64,000 nucleotides of DNA, taken from positions 6,448,001 through 6,512,000 of the forward strand of contig NC_092605.1 in the NCBI RefSeq assembly GCF_047663525.1, written 5' to 3'. The notes under the pieces were generated by a model. The model was not told where the DNA came from, did no database searches, and was given only the letters and a program-made list of their open reading frames with translations. This document shows positions 26,601-36,348 of this stretch, in pieces (the first letter of the stretch is position 1; each line of letters opens with the position of its first letter). The stretch comes from Anas platyrhynchos (taxonomy: Eukaryota; Chordata; Aves; Anseriformes; Anatidae). The position numbers and the translations under genes were made by a program.

Positions 26601-27393
26601 CATCTGTAGCTTGTGGCATTTGTGAAGATCTGGGACTTAAGCATCTCGCCTTTGAATTCACAAACAAGCAGTGCTTTCATAATGCTCATGTTTAGGCATC
26701 CTAAAGCATTTTCTATGTGGGATGGCAACCGCATTATACACATATTAATGAATTATCTTCCAGACATATCCTATCCCTTGGGTGGCATGATAAGGGAAAC
26801 TATGCTTCTGTTCATCACAGACAATTGTCTTCAAAGTCTAACTCAGGGGGAGGCCTTTTTTATGGTTTTGGTATAAATTTTGGAATGGGAATATTCCTTC
26901 ACCTGTCTGCACTTCCACAAGGCCAGACCACTTACCCATCCACTGGGGAGACCTCATCTCTGTGTGCCTTACACAACTGTGGCTTCCCAGCTCCCCTGTG
27001 CTCACCATACCAGGAGGTTTCTCTTTTACTCTGTCTCTTCAGGGCTGTAGTGCTGCCTGCAAGATGGACTTAAGAAGGGATAGACTTATACAATTAATTT
27101 GTTTTTCCTTCTTTGTTCCAGTGAGTTTTGAATTTGGAAGAGCTGTGTGGCTGCGATTCCACCCCTCTGCTTACCCTCCATGCCCACACCCCAGCTTCAT
27201 GGCTCACCTGGGAGGGGTGATGGTTGGAATCACCCTTGGAGTTGTCATCTTGAGGAACTATGAGCAGAGACTCCAAGATCAGACTTTATGGTGGATCTTC
27301 CTTTCTATTTATCTCATTTTCGTGTTGTTTGCCATCTTCTGGAACATTTTTGCCTACAGCCTGTTGGATCTGAAACTACCTCCCCCTCCTTGA
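5527..27393 (+). CDS. RHBDL3: Rhomboid-like protease 3, exons 2-8 (5' exon outside the window)
   Basis: Seven coding exons join in frame: 5527-5685, 16006-16230, 16937-17085, 21559-21671, 24387-24487, 26329-26389 and 27122-27393. They give 359 residues and a TGA stop. The human protein is about 404 aa and begins with about 45 residues encoded upstream, so exon 1 lies left of the window. In order, the product has two EF-hand-like loops (residues 1-53 of this part), a linker with the WR motif before a transmembrane segment, the rhomboid HxxxxHxxxN motif (HAGIEHLGLN), catalytic Ser in GSSGG (24437-24439), catalytic His in MAHLGG (27205-27207), and a short proline-ending tail. Rhomboids cleave transmembrane substrates inside the bilayer. 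RHBDL3 is a mainly neuronal member whose substrates are poorly known. All catalytic residues are present, so the enzyme looks intact. Intron 3 uses a GC donor. Identification is by recalled similarity to human RHBDL3, near-identical along the whole length. Confidence 0.97.
6600..6687 (+). mobile_element. CR1 LINE, 5'-truncated 3' end
   Basis: Contains the CR1 3' signature ggactagatgatctttcaag, then cccttccaa, and ends with two tandem copies of ATTCTGTG (6672-6687), the typical CR1 terminus. The left boundary is approximate. Confidence 0.85.
13620..13830 (+). repeat. Possible ancient MIR-like SINE fragment
   Basis: Has the order 'ctggattc...ccactaactct...tgtatgaccttgggc', similar to the widespread MIR-type core ('ctgccactaactct...tgtgaccttgggcaag'). 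Diverged; family assignment needs a repeat library. Confidence 0.4.
16006..16230 (+). CDS. RHBDL3: RHBDL3 exon 3
   Basis: 225 bp, phase 0. It begins ATGAGCAAC after a cccag acceptor and ends at GAG before gcaagt. It encodes the basic linker after the EF-hands ([17 protein letters not shown]) and the conserved segment leading into transmembrane helix 1 ([17 protein letters not shown]). The opening ATG is an internal methionine, not the gene start. The donor is GC instead of GT: the next family residue after Glu is Val, which is supplied by the exon at 16937, so no GT alternative keeps the protein intact. Confidence 0.95.
16231..16936 (+). other. RHBDL3: RHBDL3 intron 3, GC-AG type
   Basis: 706 bp. 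It starts gcaagt and ends ttctag. The AG|GCAAGT context is the strong form required by GC donors. Nothing else is seen inside it. Confidence 0.9.
16937..17085 (+). CDS. RHBDL3: RHBDL3 exon 4 (TM1, L1 loop, WR motif)
   Basis: 149 bp between ttctag and gtgagt. It encodes VAFFLYNGV, the extracellular/lumenal loop with [11 protein letters not shown] (the rhomboid WR motif) and the first His of the HxxxxHxxxN motif (MHAG, split by the next intron). Confidence 0.95.
20941..21012. repeat. 37-bp tandem duplication with nested 12-bp repeat
   Basis: The unit beginning gcacaaacagtatttctgca occurs at 20941 and again at 20978. Within the second copy atttctgcaatt is repeated (20989-21000 and 21001-21012). 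Both sit in RHBDL3 intron 4. Confidence 0.9.
21160..21350 (+). repeat. Possible ancient MIR-like SINE fragment
   Basis: Contains ggcaagtcatttaacttct and, later, tgtgaggtctttggctgaaa, resembling the body and tail of old amniote SINEs in the right order and orientation. Confidence 0.4.
21559..21671 (+). CDS. RHBDL3: RHBDL3 exon 5 (HxxxxHxxxN helix)
   Basis: 113 bp between tgctgcag and gtaggt. It encodes IEHLGLN, completing the HxxxxHxxxN motif whose His and Asn contribute to the oxyanion region, then [13 protein letters not shown] and the next transmembrane helix. Phase joins correctly to both neighbours. Confidence 0.95.
21672..24386 (+). other. RHBDL3: RHBDL3 intron 5
   Basis: 2.7 kb of non-coding sequence. 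It contains a C17 run directly followed by an A-rich run (21903-21942). No supported gene. Confidence 0.8.
21903..21942. repeat. C17 followed by A-rich homopolymer tract
   Basis: Seventeen C (21903-21919) are directly followed by a run of A broken by one T. Simple sequence, prone to assembly error and length variation. Confidence 0.9.
24387..24487 (+). CDS. RHBDL3: RHBDL3 exon 6 (catalytic serine)
   Basis: 101 bp between tcccag and gtgagt. It encodes [15 protein letters not shown] and the GSSGG motif. The nucleophile is the second Ser of this motif (24437-24439), residue 233 of the window-encoded part. Confidence 0.96.
24488..26328 (+). other. RHBDL3: RHBDL3 intron 6
   Basis: 1.8 kb of non-coding sequence. 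Overlapping antisense open frames of 151 and 202 codons (24888-25590) run over an old SINE-like fragment and have no recognisable domain. Confidence 0.75.
24925..25075 (-). repeat. Possible ancient MIR-like SINE tail
   Basis: Read on the minus strand it runs ccactgtttccaggtct, then aatgacaatgctgatattca, then acctttgtaaagtacttc, resembling the 'tttcc...ataatgatactgacct...tttgtaaagtgctttg' tail of old amniote SINEs. Confidence 0.4.
26329..26389 (+). CDS. RHBDL3: RHBDL3 exon 7
   Basis: 61 bp between ctccag and gtaagt. It encodes [20 protein letters not shown], the loop and start of transmembrane helix 5. It ends with one base of the Met codon that is completed at 27122. Confidence 0.95.
26390..27121 (+). 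other. RHBDL3: RHBDL3 intron 7
   Basis: 732 bp, gtaagt to tgttccag. Nothing else is seen. Confidence 0.85.
27122..27393 (+). CDS. RHBDL3: RHBDL3 exon 8, catalytic histidine and stop
   Basis: 272 bp of coding sequence after a tgttccag acceptor, ending PPPPP then TGA. It contains the catalytic His in SFMAHLGG, a glycine-rich helix ([13 protein letters not shown]), and a final hydrophobic helix around [11 protein letters not shown], consistent with the seven-helix rhomboid topology. The terminal exon continues as 3'UTR. Confidence 0.96.
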
Positions 27394-30300
27394 ATGCATG
27401 GGACAGAAACCTCTGGAGAGCAGAAGTCATCTGCCAGCTAAGTTATATGAGCCAAGATGGAGGATCTATTTTTCTATTTAGCTTAGGGGAGGATGATTAT
27501 TTTGAACACAAGTGTGTGCTGAAGGAGACACTTAAAGACCTCACGAGTGAATGGATTGATCTGTTTGTTCATAAATCTAGCAGCCACTGTGCTGCCTGGT
27601 CTGAACCCTGCAGTTTCTTCACTGCCAGGGCTCCCACTGGGCAGCTTGAAACTGGGCATTTATCACTTGGTTTGTTAGCACACATCAATATTTTGTATGG
27701 GATATTTGCATTTTCCATGTCAGTGTTGGAATTGCAGCCAGTTTTTGAATGAATCTCCTCAAAGTTACTGAACACTAGAAGGGAAAAAGAGCAGTCAATT
27801 ACTAACTAGAGATTTGCACGGTACTCACAAGGCAGATTGGATTTGGTTTCTACGGATACGTCTGACTGTTCAGCCATACCAGTGCCACTGTCTAATTACT
27901 TGAATGATTCCTTAATGAAAATTAAGCCTCTGGTGAAACCTGTCTTACTCACCTTTCAAAAGGGTCAGCAAATCTTGACCACCCAAAGCGGTGGAGACTG
28001 GTCTTCAACTACAGGTCATATGCAATTGCACTATAAACCTTGGGAACTCTTTACAGTAATATGGACACTCACCCAGAGGTGACTTTTACTGTGCATATTT
28101 TGTTTGATTTTTATTTCCTCCCCCCAGCCTGTTGTAGCTACAGGGTTTGGCTGGGGTTTCTTACTGGGGGATGGAGAAAAGAAGGGCAAATGTTTATTTG
28201 TGGTTTTATCGGTTGACAATCAGGTGCTGCTTTCTTCTCACGTTGTTTCTGGACATATTGTTGTAACAACACGTGGCCTGTAACACTCTTCCAGCAGGCT
28301 CTTGCTGTGTAAGTGGGACCTGGATCACCCGCAGCAGCACAGGGTGGGAGCTGTCTGGGCTTTACCACCATGCAGTCTGATTGGTACCAGGTTTGTCCGC
28401 TCAAGTCAGTGGAGTCAAATGAGGTTTTATACCACCGGTTTCAACCTGAAGTGGAAAGCTTGTTACAGTGATCATTGTGAAAATGATAAAGCTGATTTTA
28501 AATTGACTGCTATGTTTTGAGGAAGGCAAGTATTTCTGAGGCAATGGAAGATCAGGGGCTCCAAGCAGCAGTCACTTGTAGTGATGCCTTTTTGCTTAGC
28601 ATAGGTCATGCCCAGGTTTTAGGAATCTGGTCTGCAGCACAGCCCATACAGCAGCATGATGCATGCTGCCTGCATGGACCTGGGGGCCAGACTGGAATGT
28701 CTGTATGGTGCATGCCTCTGTAAGGTGTTTGTTGTCATGCTTCTCACTTTAGAGAGCTGCCAAACCACAGCTGAGAAATATGGATGCCTTCCTTTTCTCC
28801 CCACTACGCCCACCCAGTTTGGCCTAGACTAGCTCCTTTTTTTCCTTTTTCTGTTTGCATGTTGGTGCCCAGCCACCAGAGCCTTCCACAGCACATCTCA
28901 TGGGCAGTGTAGCAGTTAGGTTTTCTGTGTAGCAAAGGATTTCTGTATCATGGGCATTATTCTCTCATCTGTGTAAATGGTGCTGCCAGATGATACAACA
29001 AACTAGTAGGAGCTTGGCTTTCTAGAGGGGAAATTCTTGAGAATTCATCAGCTGTCCACTTATTTGCCTTTATAGGAAAAATCTCTCTGGAAGGCTGAAG
29101 TTCTCCCACAGTATCTGCTAGTAAAAATCCTGTTGCCTCAGCAAAAGAGAAAGGGGAGAAGGAAAGTCTTTCTACAACCTGGAATGAGTCTTGTCTGCAA
29201 AAGGAACAAGTTTTGCCATCTTTGTGCACAGAAATGGAGTCTCTGAGGGCAACTGCACCTTTGTTGTTCTGCATGGCTGGCATGTTGTTCATGGGCCCTC
29301 AGATCAAGGTACAAAGGTCAGAACTCCATTCATTTCAAAGAAGAGGACTGATCCCTATTCTATTTTTATCTCTGCAGTTTGGGTCCAGCTCAGAGAAGTC
29401 ATAAGAGTTTACATGTGTTGCTTCAGGTCAGGAGCTTGCCAGCGAGTTTCATACTGGTGGAGACATAGGGAGACAGGAAGGAGGGGGACTAGAATACTGA
29501 GGAAAGTATGGCTAATGCATAAGGAGGACATTCCTTTCCTCACCCATTATGAAACCTTTCTGATTGCAGATGCCTTTAAACCAAAGCTGAGTGGGAAGTG
29601 AGAGTTCCCCTGCAAATTCTCTTAAACCTTTGAAATTCTAGGTAGAAAATGTTAATAAATCCCAGATTATTTTGTCTATAATTTGTCGGAGTACAGTATG
29701 CACCAATTAACTTTAATTTTTGGTTTCTTAGCCAAATGCTACTTAATGCCCATCAGTTTCTTCCCAGGAAAGCTTTCTGTGCCTGCCAGTGATGTGCTCT
29801 GTGGTGAAGCAGCAAGTTACAGGTTTGAGGGCTGCCACTTCCTTCATCAGCCTCACCCTGGCCAATATATCTTTGCCTTTGCTTAGGAGAATGAGGGAGC
29901 TGCATAGGGTAGTACAGGTGCCCTTCTTTCATCCTTCATCTGTAAGTAAACATAGTTTACGTGAACTAATTTACAAGAAAATTACAAAACCCTCACTTTG
30001 AGCTTTTGACTTTTTCTCTTAAACTATTGTTCATCTTTGCAACTTTCATTCCTGTCGTCCCATGCCCTGTCTGAGGAAATCTACAAGCAACCCTCGGGAT
30101 CAGAAAGGTCAGACTTCAGAACAGCACTAGATTTATTCTGAAGAAATGAAACCCTCTCACATTCCTGTTCATCAGAGCTGAAATGTCTCCCCTTATATAG
30201 AGCAGGTCATATGCAGAGCCTGTAATACTGCTCCTGACTCCATAAACTGATAGATTGTTAGCAGACGAAGTGCTTAAGTTTTTATAATTGTTTATATCAC

Positions 30301-32250
30301 TAAACTGATATTGTGAAAACGTGTTATATTTTTTACAGAGTATCAGGAAACCCAGTTACTTTGTTTTCTAATGCACCCAGGAGTGCCACAGTGCTGCAGC
30401 GCCAGAGAGCTAACAGCAAACAGGCTTTTCTTTTACCTCCAGATGTCCTTGATGCTGCTGGCTTATGTCAGAGCTTTAATATTCTCCATCCTGCTCATTT
30501 GTGGTTCCAACTTATCACAGTCAGCAATGTGTTCCTGAAGGAACCATCCACTGAGGGACTGCTTTTGGTGATTGTTTTGGTTTTATTTCAGATGCTGACA
30601 GAATTTTACATGAATTGGATAAAATATGAATCTTTTGTGTGGATATGAAGTGCCAGAGAGAAAGACAAGGACTGTTACCAATGCACAGATTTGAGACAGC
30701 GCGCGTTAGAGGAAGCTATTTTATGCCTGTGTCCTTGAATGAGGACACAGCACATGGAAAAAAAGCCGTTTCTGTGCTGGACTTCCCACTTAGTAAGTAT
30801 ATTGCAGCACTGGTCCAGAGAGGATGGGTGCAGGGAGCAGTAGCGCAGCCTGGGGTGCTGGTTGTACAGCTCCTTCAGGGACACCTGCCGGCCGCAGGGA
30901 GACAGCACAGACGGGGTCCAACTCAAAGCCTTTTACTGATCTCTCATCCAAGACGAGACCTGAGAAGTAGCTCAGACAGCTATGGGAAAGAGGGTGGCAG
31001 AGAAACTGGTAGAGCAACGTCCGTGGGACTTGCAAATGGCACTTTTATTCCTAAATATTTGGATGCAGGTAGAGATTAATTTTGCACACATCAGTAATTC
31101 TATAAGGAGAGGGGGAGGGTTCAAATGGAGTGATGGGAGAGGAGCTTACCAGAAACAATCTCTGAGTGAGGTGTAGAGTGGTAGAAATGATGAATTCACT
31201 TTTGAGTTTTTAAGCCAACATTTCACGTCATTTTTATCCCCATTAGTTAATGGGGAAGATTAGCACTTATGTGGCATATTGTGTTTCTTCAGTACTTGCT
31301 CTTTTAGCAGGAGGAAGTATTTTATCAATGGAGGAGGGGGAGGCCAGAGAAATTTTCATTCTCTGAGGTTGCTGTAGTAGAAATAAAGCTTAGGGATTCT
31401 GTGTCCCAAGACCTTGCTCCTTCTGAGGATTTGAATGCCCTTACGCTTTAAATTGATTAGATAGTTTCAATTTGAATTGGTTATAAAGAATAGAATCTGA
31501 CATATTTAGAGCTGAGACAAAAATAACAGCTATCTGCTGACCTTACAAGACAGCTGCTGTTTTGTGCCAATATTTAGTCTCGCAGGATCGTGGGTAGGAT
31601 TTTCACACATACTTCAGTGAGTAAAGAACTTGGTTTATCCATTTATATGGATTCAAGCTCAGCCCAGTTGCTTTGGAAACCCCATCCACTGGCTTTACCT
31701 GAAGTGAAACTGGAAAATATGAATGCAGTTCAACACCAGCAACCTCTGGAGGCAAACTAGGATCCAGAGAACAAAAGCACTTCTGGGATTTTAGCCTCTT
31801 TTGTCAATATCACTGCTGTTGTGTTTCTTTTATAGTAGTGGCTGCTTCACAGTGTTCTGTAACATGGCTCAAAAATTCCTTCTGTGATCACTGAAGCTGA
31901 GAGCTGGTTGTAAATGAAAACAGTGCAACTGTATAAAGAAAGAATCACATGTAAGACAGAAACAAAGCTTGTTTAAAGGTAAATGTATTTGTAATGTCAC
32001 TATTAATAGCTTTTAATTGGAAAAAGTTTTCTAATGAGGTATTTTTGAAATGCCAGAAAACTTATGTTTCAGGGTACTTTACGATACAGAGCACAAAAAT
32101 ATTCTGCAGGCCTCGTTTAAGTAGCACAAAAAAAAAATAAAAAAATTAATTTCCAGTGAGCTTAATAGATACGTTAGTCACTGGCTGTCTCCTGACTCCC
32201 CCAGAGTGTCTGATTAGTTTGCAAATAAAGCTAGACTTGTGCAGCTTTTC
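27394..32250 (+). other. RHBDL3: Probable RHBDL3 3'UTR
   Basis: No coding sequence is recognisable. AATAAA signals on the + strand occur at 29654-29659, 31382-31387 and 32224-32229, so the true 3' end is uncertain. The last one is followed by a T-rich stretch and would give a UTR of about 4.8 kb. Several AT-rich stretches (for example 29640-29740) look like possible conserved UTR sequence, but this is inference. Confidence 0.45.
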
Positions 32251-34084
32251 TTTTGCTTACACTACTAATCTTAACAACACATCCAAATGTTAAACACAAA
32301 GCACTAAACAAATGTAATTTTCTGCCTTAAAATACTGAACGTTACTTGCCTGTTAAGGTCAAGTAAAACAATTATATTTGCAAGGTAACACGCTATGATA
32401 TGTTTCCAAATATTTTTGTATTGTGTATGTTCTGTATATTTTTGTTGTAACAATATTATTTGAGTGCAGAATCCATTAAATTTTTTTGTTGGTGGATTTT
32501 TTGGTTTTGTTTCTTTTTTAATCAAATAGAACTGGTTTACATCATGTGCCAAAAATCAACCAAGAAAAAACTTTCAGAGACAATTTTTAAGTTTGTCTAC
32601 AGTCTGATAAAACAGTAGAGAACTGCTGCTTTATTTCTCCATGAGGTATAACAAGGACACAGAAATGGCTTGTGACTGGTATTAAAAAATCAGGTCTTGT
32701 CCCACTATTTAACAACTGAAGCTTTAAAGCAGTAGTGACCTCAAAACTGAGGGGAAGTTGACGACCAAATACATTAGACTGTTTAAAAAAAAAATTGGGG
32801 AGCTAGGGGGTGAAAGGTTGTTGTCTTTTAACATCAGACTTAAAATCTCAGAGCCAATATATTCTCATCTCTTGATCCAATAGTGAGAACAATGTATCCA
32901 GGAGGTTCTGCAGCAAATCTCTGAATGATTTAGCTGTTAAATAAAAGGGGAAGGCTTATTTTGAAAAATGTTTTGTGTTTTTGTTGGGAACTGTTGTGTT
33001 AAAGTATAAATTGAAGAAATGAAAACGTAACTAGCAGCAGTCCCTGCCAGATTTGTTACTCCTAAGGGGAGGCAGACTACTGCTACTGTATGCAGGACTC
33101 AACTCTTGGTAGTAGTTTTCTGCGTTTAATTGAGCTTTGAGGCATTTAAAGTTTTTTTATTCACTAGTTGAGGAATTTCTGCCAAAGGGTAAGTAAGGTA
33201 GATTTTCATCTATTTGTGTCTGTTAGTTAGTACAGGAACTGGTGTCTGTTAACGCTATATATTTTTCTAGCTGGTTAAAATAATTTTAGAAAGGCAAACT
33301 GAAGGACAGAAATATTACCAATTCCAGAAAATCTGTTGCAGGAAAGGAGCCAAAAGTTGGCAGCCTTGAGACTTACCCTTGATCATACAAACTCATACAA
33401 CTCATTATTTTATTCCCATAACTCTAATCATATGCTGTATAGTAAGCACTGCTCTTAAGTGTTGGAAAGAGAAATACTAATTGGTTTATGTGCTACTTCT
33501 CAGAGGGAGGGAGGGAGAGACAGAAACAAAAAAAAGAAGAAATCAGACCCCGATCTTTCAAATTGTGAGAAGTCTGTCAGCTAAAGGTAAACTTGCATTC
33601 TTAATATAAGCCTGGTTTGCTGTTCCCTCCTCTCCCCCCCGTCTCCCAAGGGTTTTAAATCAAATCCTAAAAACTGCAGTATGAATCTTAGAGGTTTGAA
33701 AATTAAGCAAAATAGCAAAGTCAGTGTAAAGCTGATAAAAGCAAAGTGCTGTTAAAACAAAGGCTGCAGAAAGCAGACAGTTATATTTTTCATGCCAGCC
33801 ACCTTCAGTACTAGCAAAATTCAACAAAAGCAATTTGCAACAGGAGAAGCTGTTACTGCAGCTTTCCTGTTGTCCTTTTTTTTTTTTTTTTTTATAAGAG
33901 AGTGTAAATTCAGTGGGACTGATACTGATCAACTCATTACCTTGTAGAGGAGAAGCCTGAACTACAGTAAGGGAAGTTTTATAGGTGAAGGTGAAAAATA
34001 TTGATTGGATTTTAAAGTAGTATGTGATCATTGATATAGCAAATAAAATAAAAATCTAATATAAATGAGTGTAGTACAGGTTAC
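32251..34084. other. Convergent intergenic stretch
   Basis: Lies between the ends of RHBDL3 and C17orf75. It is AT-rich, with a poly-T run near 33878-33893. I see no gene or RNA in it. Confidence 0.6.
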
Positions 34085-34330
34085 AGAATAATAAGATAAC
34101 TCAGGTTATAAAGGACCTCACCAGCTCTCTAGTCCAACCTTCTGCTCATGAGGACAAAGGTTGTTCAGCACTTCATTCACTTTGTTCATGAAAACCTCCA
34201 GGGATGAAGACTACATGAAGTTGTCTTCTACTTGAAGTGTACTTCTACATGAAGTGTACTTCTACTCCTGGTTGCAGCTCAGGAAAAGTTTATCACCACC
34301 TTGCTGTGACTGACTGGCTTTTGTGAATAT
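34085..34330 (-). mobile_element. Degraded CR1 LINE fragment, reverse orientation
   Basis: Shows aaggacctcaccagctctct, agtccaacc and aaaacctccagggatg, the reverse-complement layout of a CR1 3' region, with many differences. An internal direct repeat of about 17 bp (tacttgaagtg / tacatgaagtg, about 34222-34266) interrupts it. The right boundary is uncertain. Confidence 0.65.
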
Positions 34331-34560
34331 TCAGGCTATCGCATGTAACATCTGGCCTCGTAGGGTTCTGTGGCCTAACTTTCCTCTCAGCTGGAGGCAC
34401 AAGGACAGGACAGTATGAGTAGGATGATTTCTTATGTTACTGCCAGATTCCAGGTACCTATTTTTTGTGCTTTTTTTTTTTTTTGAGCACTGAACTCCTG
34501 ATCAGGCAAAATACTAAATGATCAGTGCTAGAAATATGTAAGAGCAGTAGACAGGGACAT

Positions 34561-36138
34561 TTTATTGAGAGGTGGTGTTTCACTCATTCATTAATACCCT
34601 GAAGGAAAACATTATTACTCCTCAAGTCTGATACACATGAGAGTAATTTTTAAAAAATACTTATTTCTTCTGACCTTCTCGTATGTTGTGTCATCCCTGC
34701 TGTCACTATGACAGTTGCAGACTCCTGCACATTACACTAGCAGCTCCCCTCCATTTTGTGAATGAAGTGTTTTAAAAGGAAACATCAAGGACAACACTCA
34801 TTTGTAATTTATTGTAGACACACTACTAAGGATTTGAATACCTTTTATTGTAAGCCTTATTACAGGTCCAACACAGCACTGTCACCGGAAAGCTTTTGAC
34901 TTATCACAGTATACAGGACTGGCAGAACAAACAAACTTAGCTGCATCAGGGAGACTTATAGTTGGTGTTTCAGGCCTTGAATGGGAAAGTTGTTCAAATG
35001 TTCCAAGTTAGGCATTCAAACACCCTCTGCTGCAAAGGAAAGCAATAGGCACTTTTGCTTATATCAGATTGCAGAAATAGTCCTTAATTATATGGTCATC
35101 CAGAGACCTTGCCAGTTTTGATTCCATCTGTAGGCAGATATTCAAGTATTTTATTGTCTAAATGTCCCATGATGTGGATAAGAATTCATTGCTGAAATAC
35201 AGTCAAGTGTTTTCAAGTCTGAATAATTAATTTGGAAACTTAGTTTACTTCTATTTCCGAAAAAGCTTCTATTAAGTTAATATTGCACCTATAAAATCGT
35301 CAGAGTTAATTATTCACTACTAGAAAACATGATTATTTTCAATTTTGCAAATTGGGTACTAGGAATGTACAAAGAAGATCTTGATCACAAAAAATGCAAA
35401 CTAATGAAGAATTGAATTCATCATCTAGCCTGGGAATTTAACATGCCAGACCAGCACGTTATATATAATACGTATACATCAATAGAAGCACATGCAAACT
35501 GATTCCTAAAACTCTGTTCAGTCTTCAGGCAATACTGTTTCCTATCAATTAACAAGTTGCTTATTTAGTAGGAGAACGAACTGCTGCTTTGAAAATAGAA
35601 CGTAGAAACTAGCTACAGACTTGTTACCCATGTTGAAGAAACAATGATGAACTCATTGTTATGATTTATCCAAATGTTTGTGCTTCTTTTTCTATTAAAA
35701 CTAACCAGATCTTAATGATTAGACATGATAATTTCAAATATATTTAAAATATTTAAAACACCAAAATGCTTGTGAGCTAAGGAAAATTTTTCTTTTTCAT
35801 ACAGTGACAGTAAAAACAAATGTCATGACTTCCTCAGAAAAAGAACAAGTCATTTGGAGAATCCGGTAAGCACTGAAAACTATGCATGAGTTTGTAAGAT
35901 CTGGTGTAAATCACATGAAAACACGTTTACACTTTTTAATGTGTAAATCACATTAAAAAAAAAAGCTCATGCTACTTTCTCAAAAAAAAATAAGTAGCTG
36001 AAATTGCAACTTAGGTTTGAGTTGGGTAATACTTTTAAATATAAATTAAAATTTCTCCAATAGTGAAACTAAGCTGCAAAGAAGAAATTAATGATTTATA
36101 CAATACCCTCCAACAAGTGTCGAATAATTAAGATAATT
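34561..36138 (-). other. C17orf75: Probable C17orf75 3'UTR and poly(A) signals
   Basis: Minus-strand AATAAA signals (TTTATT on the + strand) are at 34844-34849, 34808-34813 and 34561-34566, giving a UTR of roughly 1.3-1.6 kb. No coding sequence is seen. Confidence 0.5.
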
Positions 36139-36348
36139 TTAAGCCACTGCTGTTTCTCTCATGAATTCCTCAAGGACAGTCACTACATTTCTGGCTTCCG
36201 GCATTTCTGCATGTTCTACTTTAACAATCTTCAAAAGAATGTCTCCACTGCCACAGTTCTTTAAAAACATGTAACACTTGAACAAGGCGTAGTGGTTCAT
36301 TTCAGCCTGTCGAATAAACCTCTTCAGGTTGTTAATGTCTTGTATAGC
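36139..36348 (-). CDS. C17orf75: C17orf75 exon 10 and stop
   Basis: 210 bp of coding sequence after a tctttccag acceptor. It encodes RFIRQAEMNHYALFKCYMFL and ends FMRETAVA then TAA. The tail differs from human (EFMKEALDQSF) only over the last few residues. Confidence 0.94.
   Translation of the reverse strand, partial: AIQDINNLKRFIRQAEMNHYALFKCYMFLKNCGSGDILLKIVKVEHAEMPEARNVVTVLEEFMRETAVA

Noticed and set aside
26962..27065. N-terminal extension of the frame leading into RHBDL3 exon 8
   Set aside because: The open frame runs back through intron 7, but the acceptor at 27121 and the conserved junction show that the exon starts at 27122.
27394..32250. Extra genes suggested by open frames in the RHBDL3 3' region
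   Set aside because: Frames are short, lack domains and show no exon structure; the region is better explained as 3'UTR and intergenic DNA.
33878..33893. Poly-T tract as a transcription terminator
   Set aside because: Simple poly-T runs are common in this AT-rich DNA, and no RNA polymerase III gene (A and B boxes) is seen nearby.
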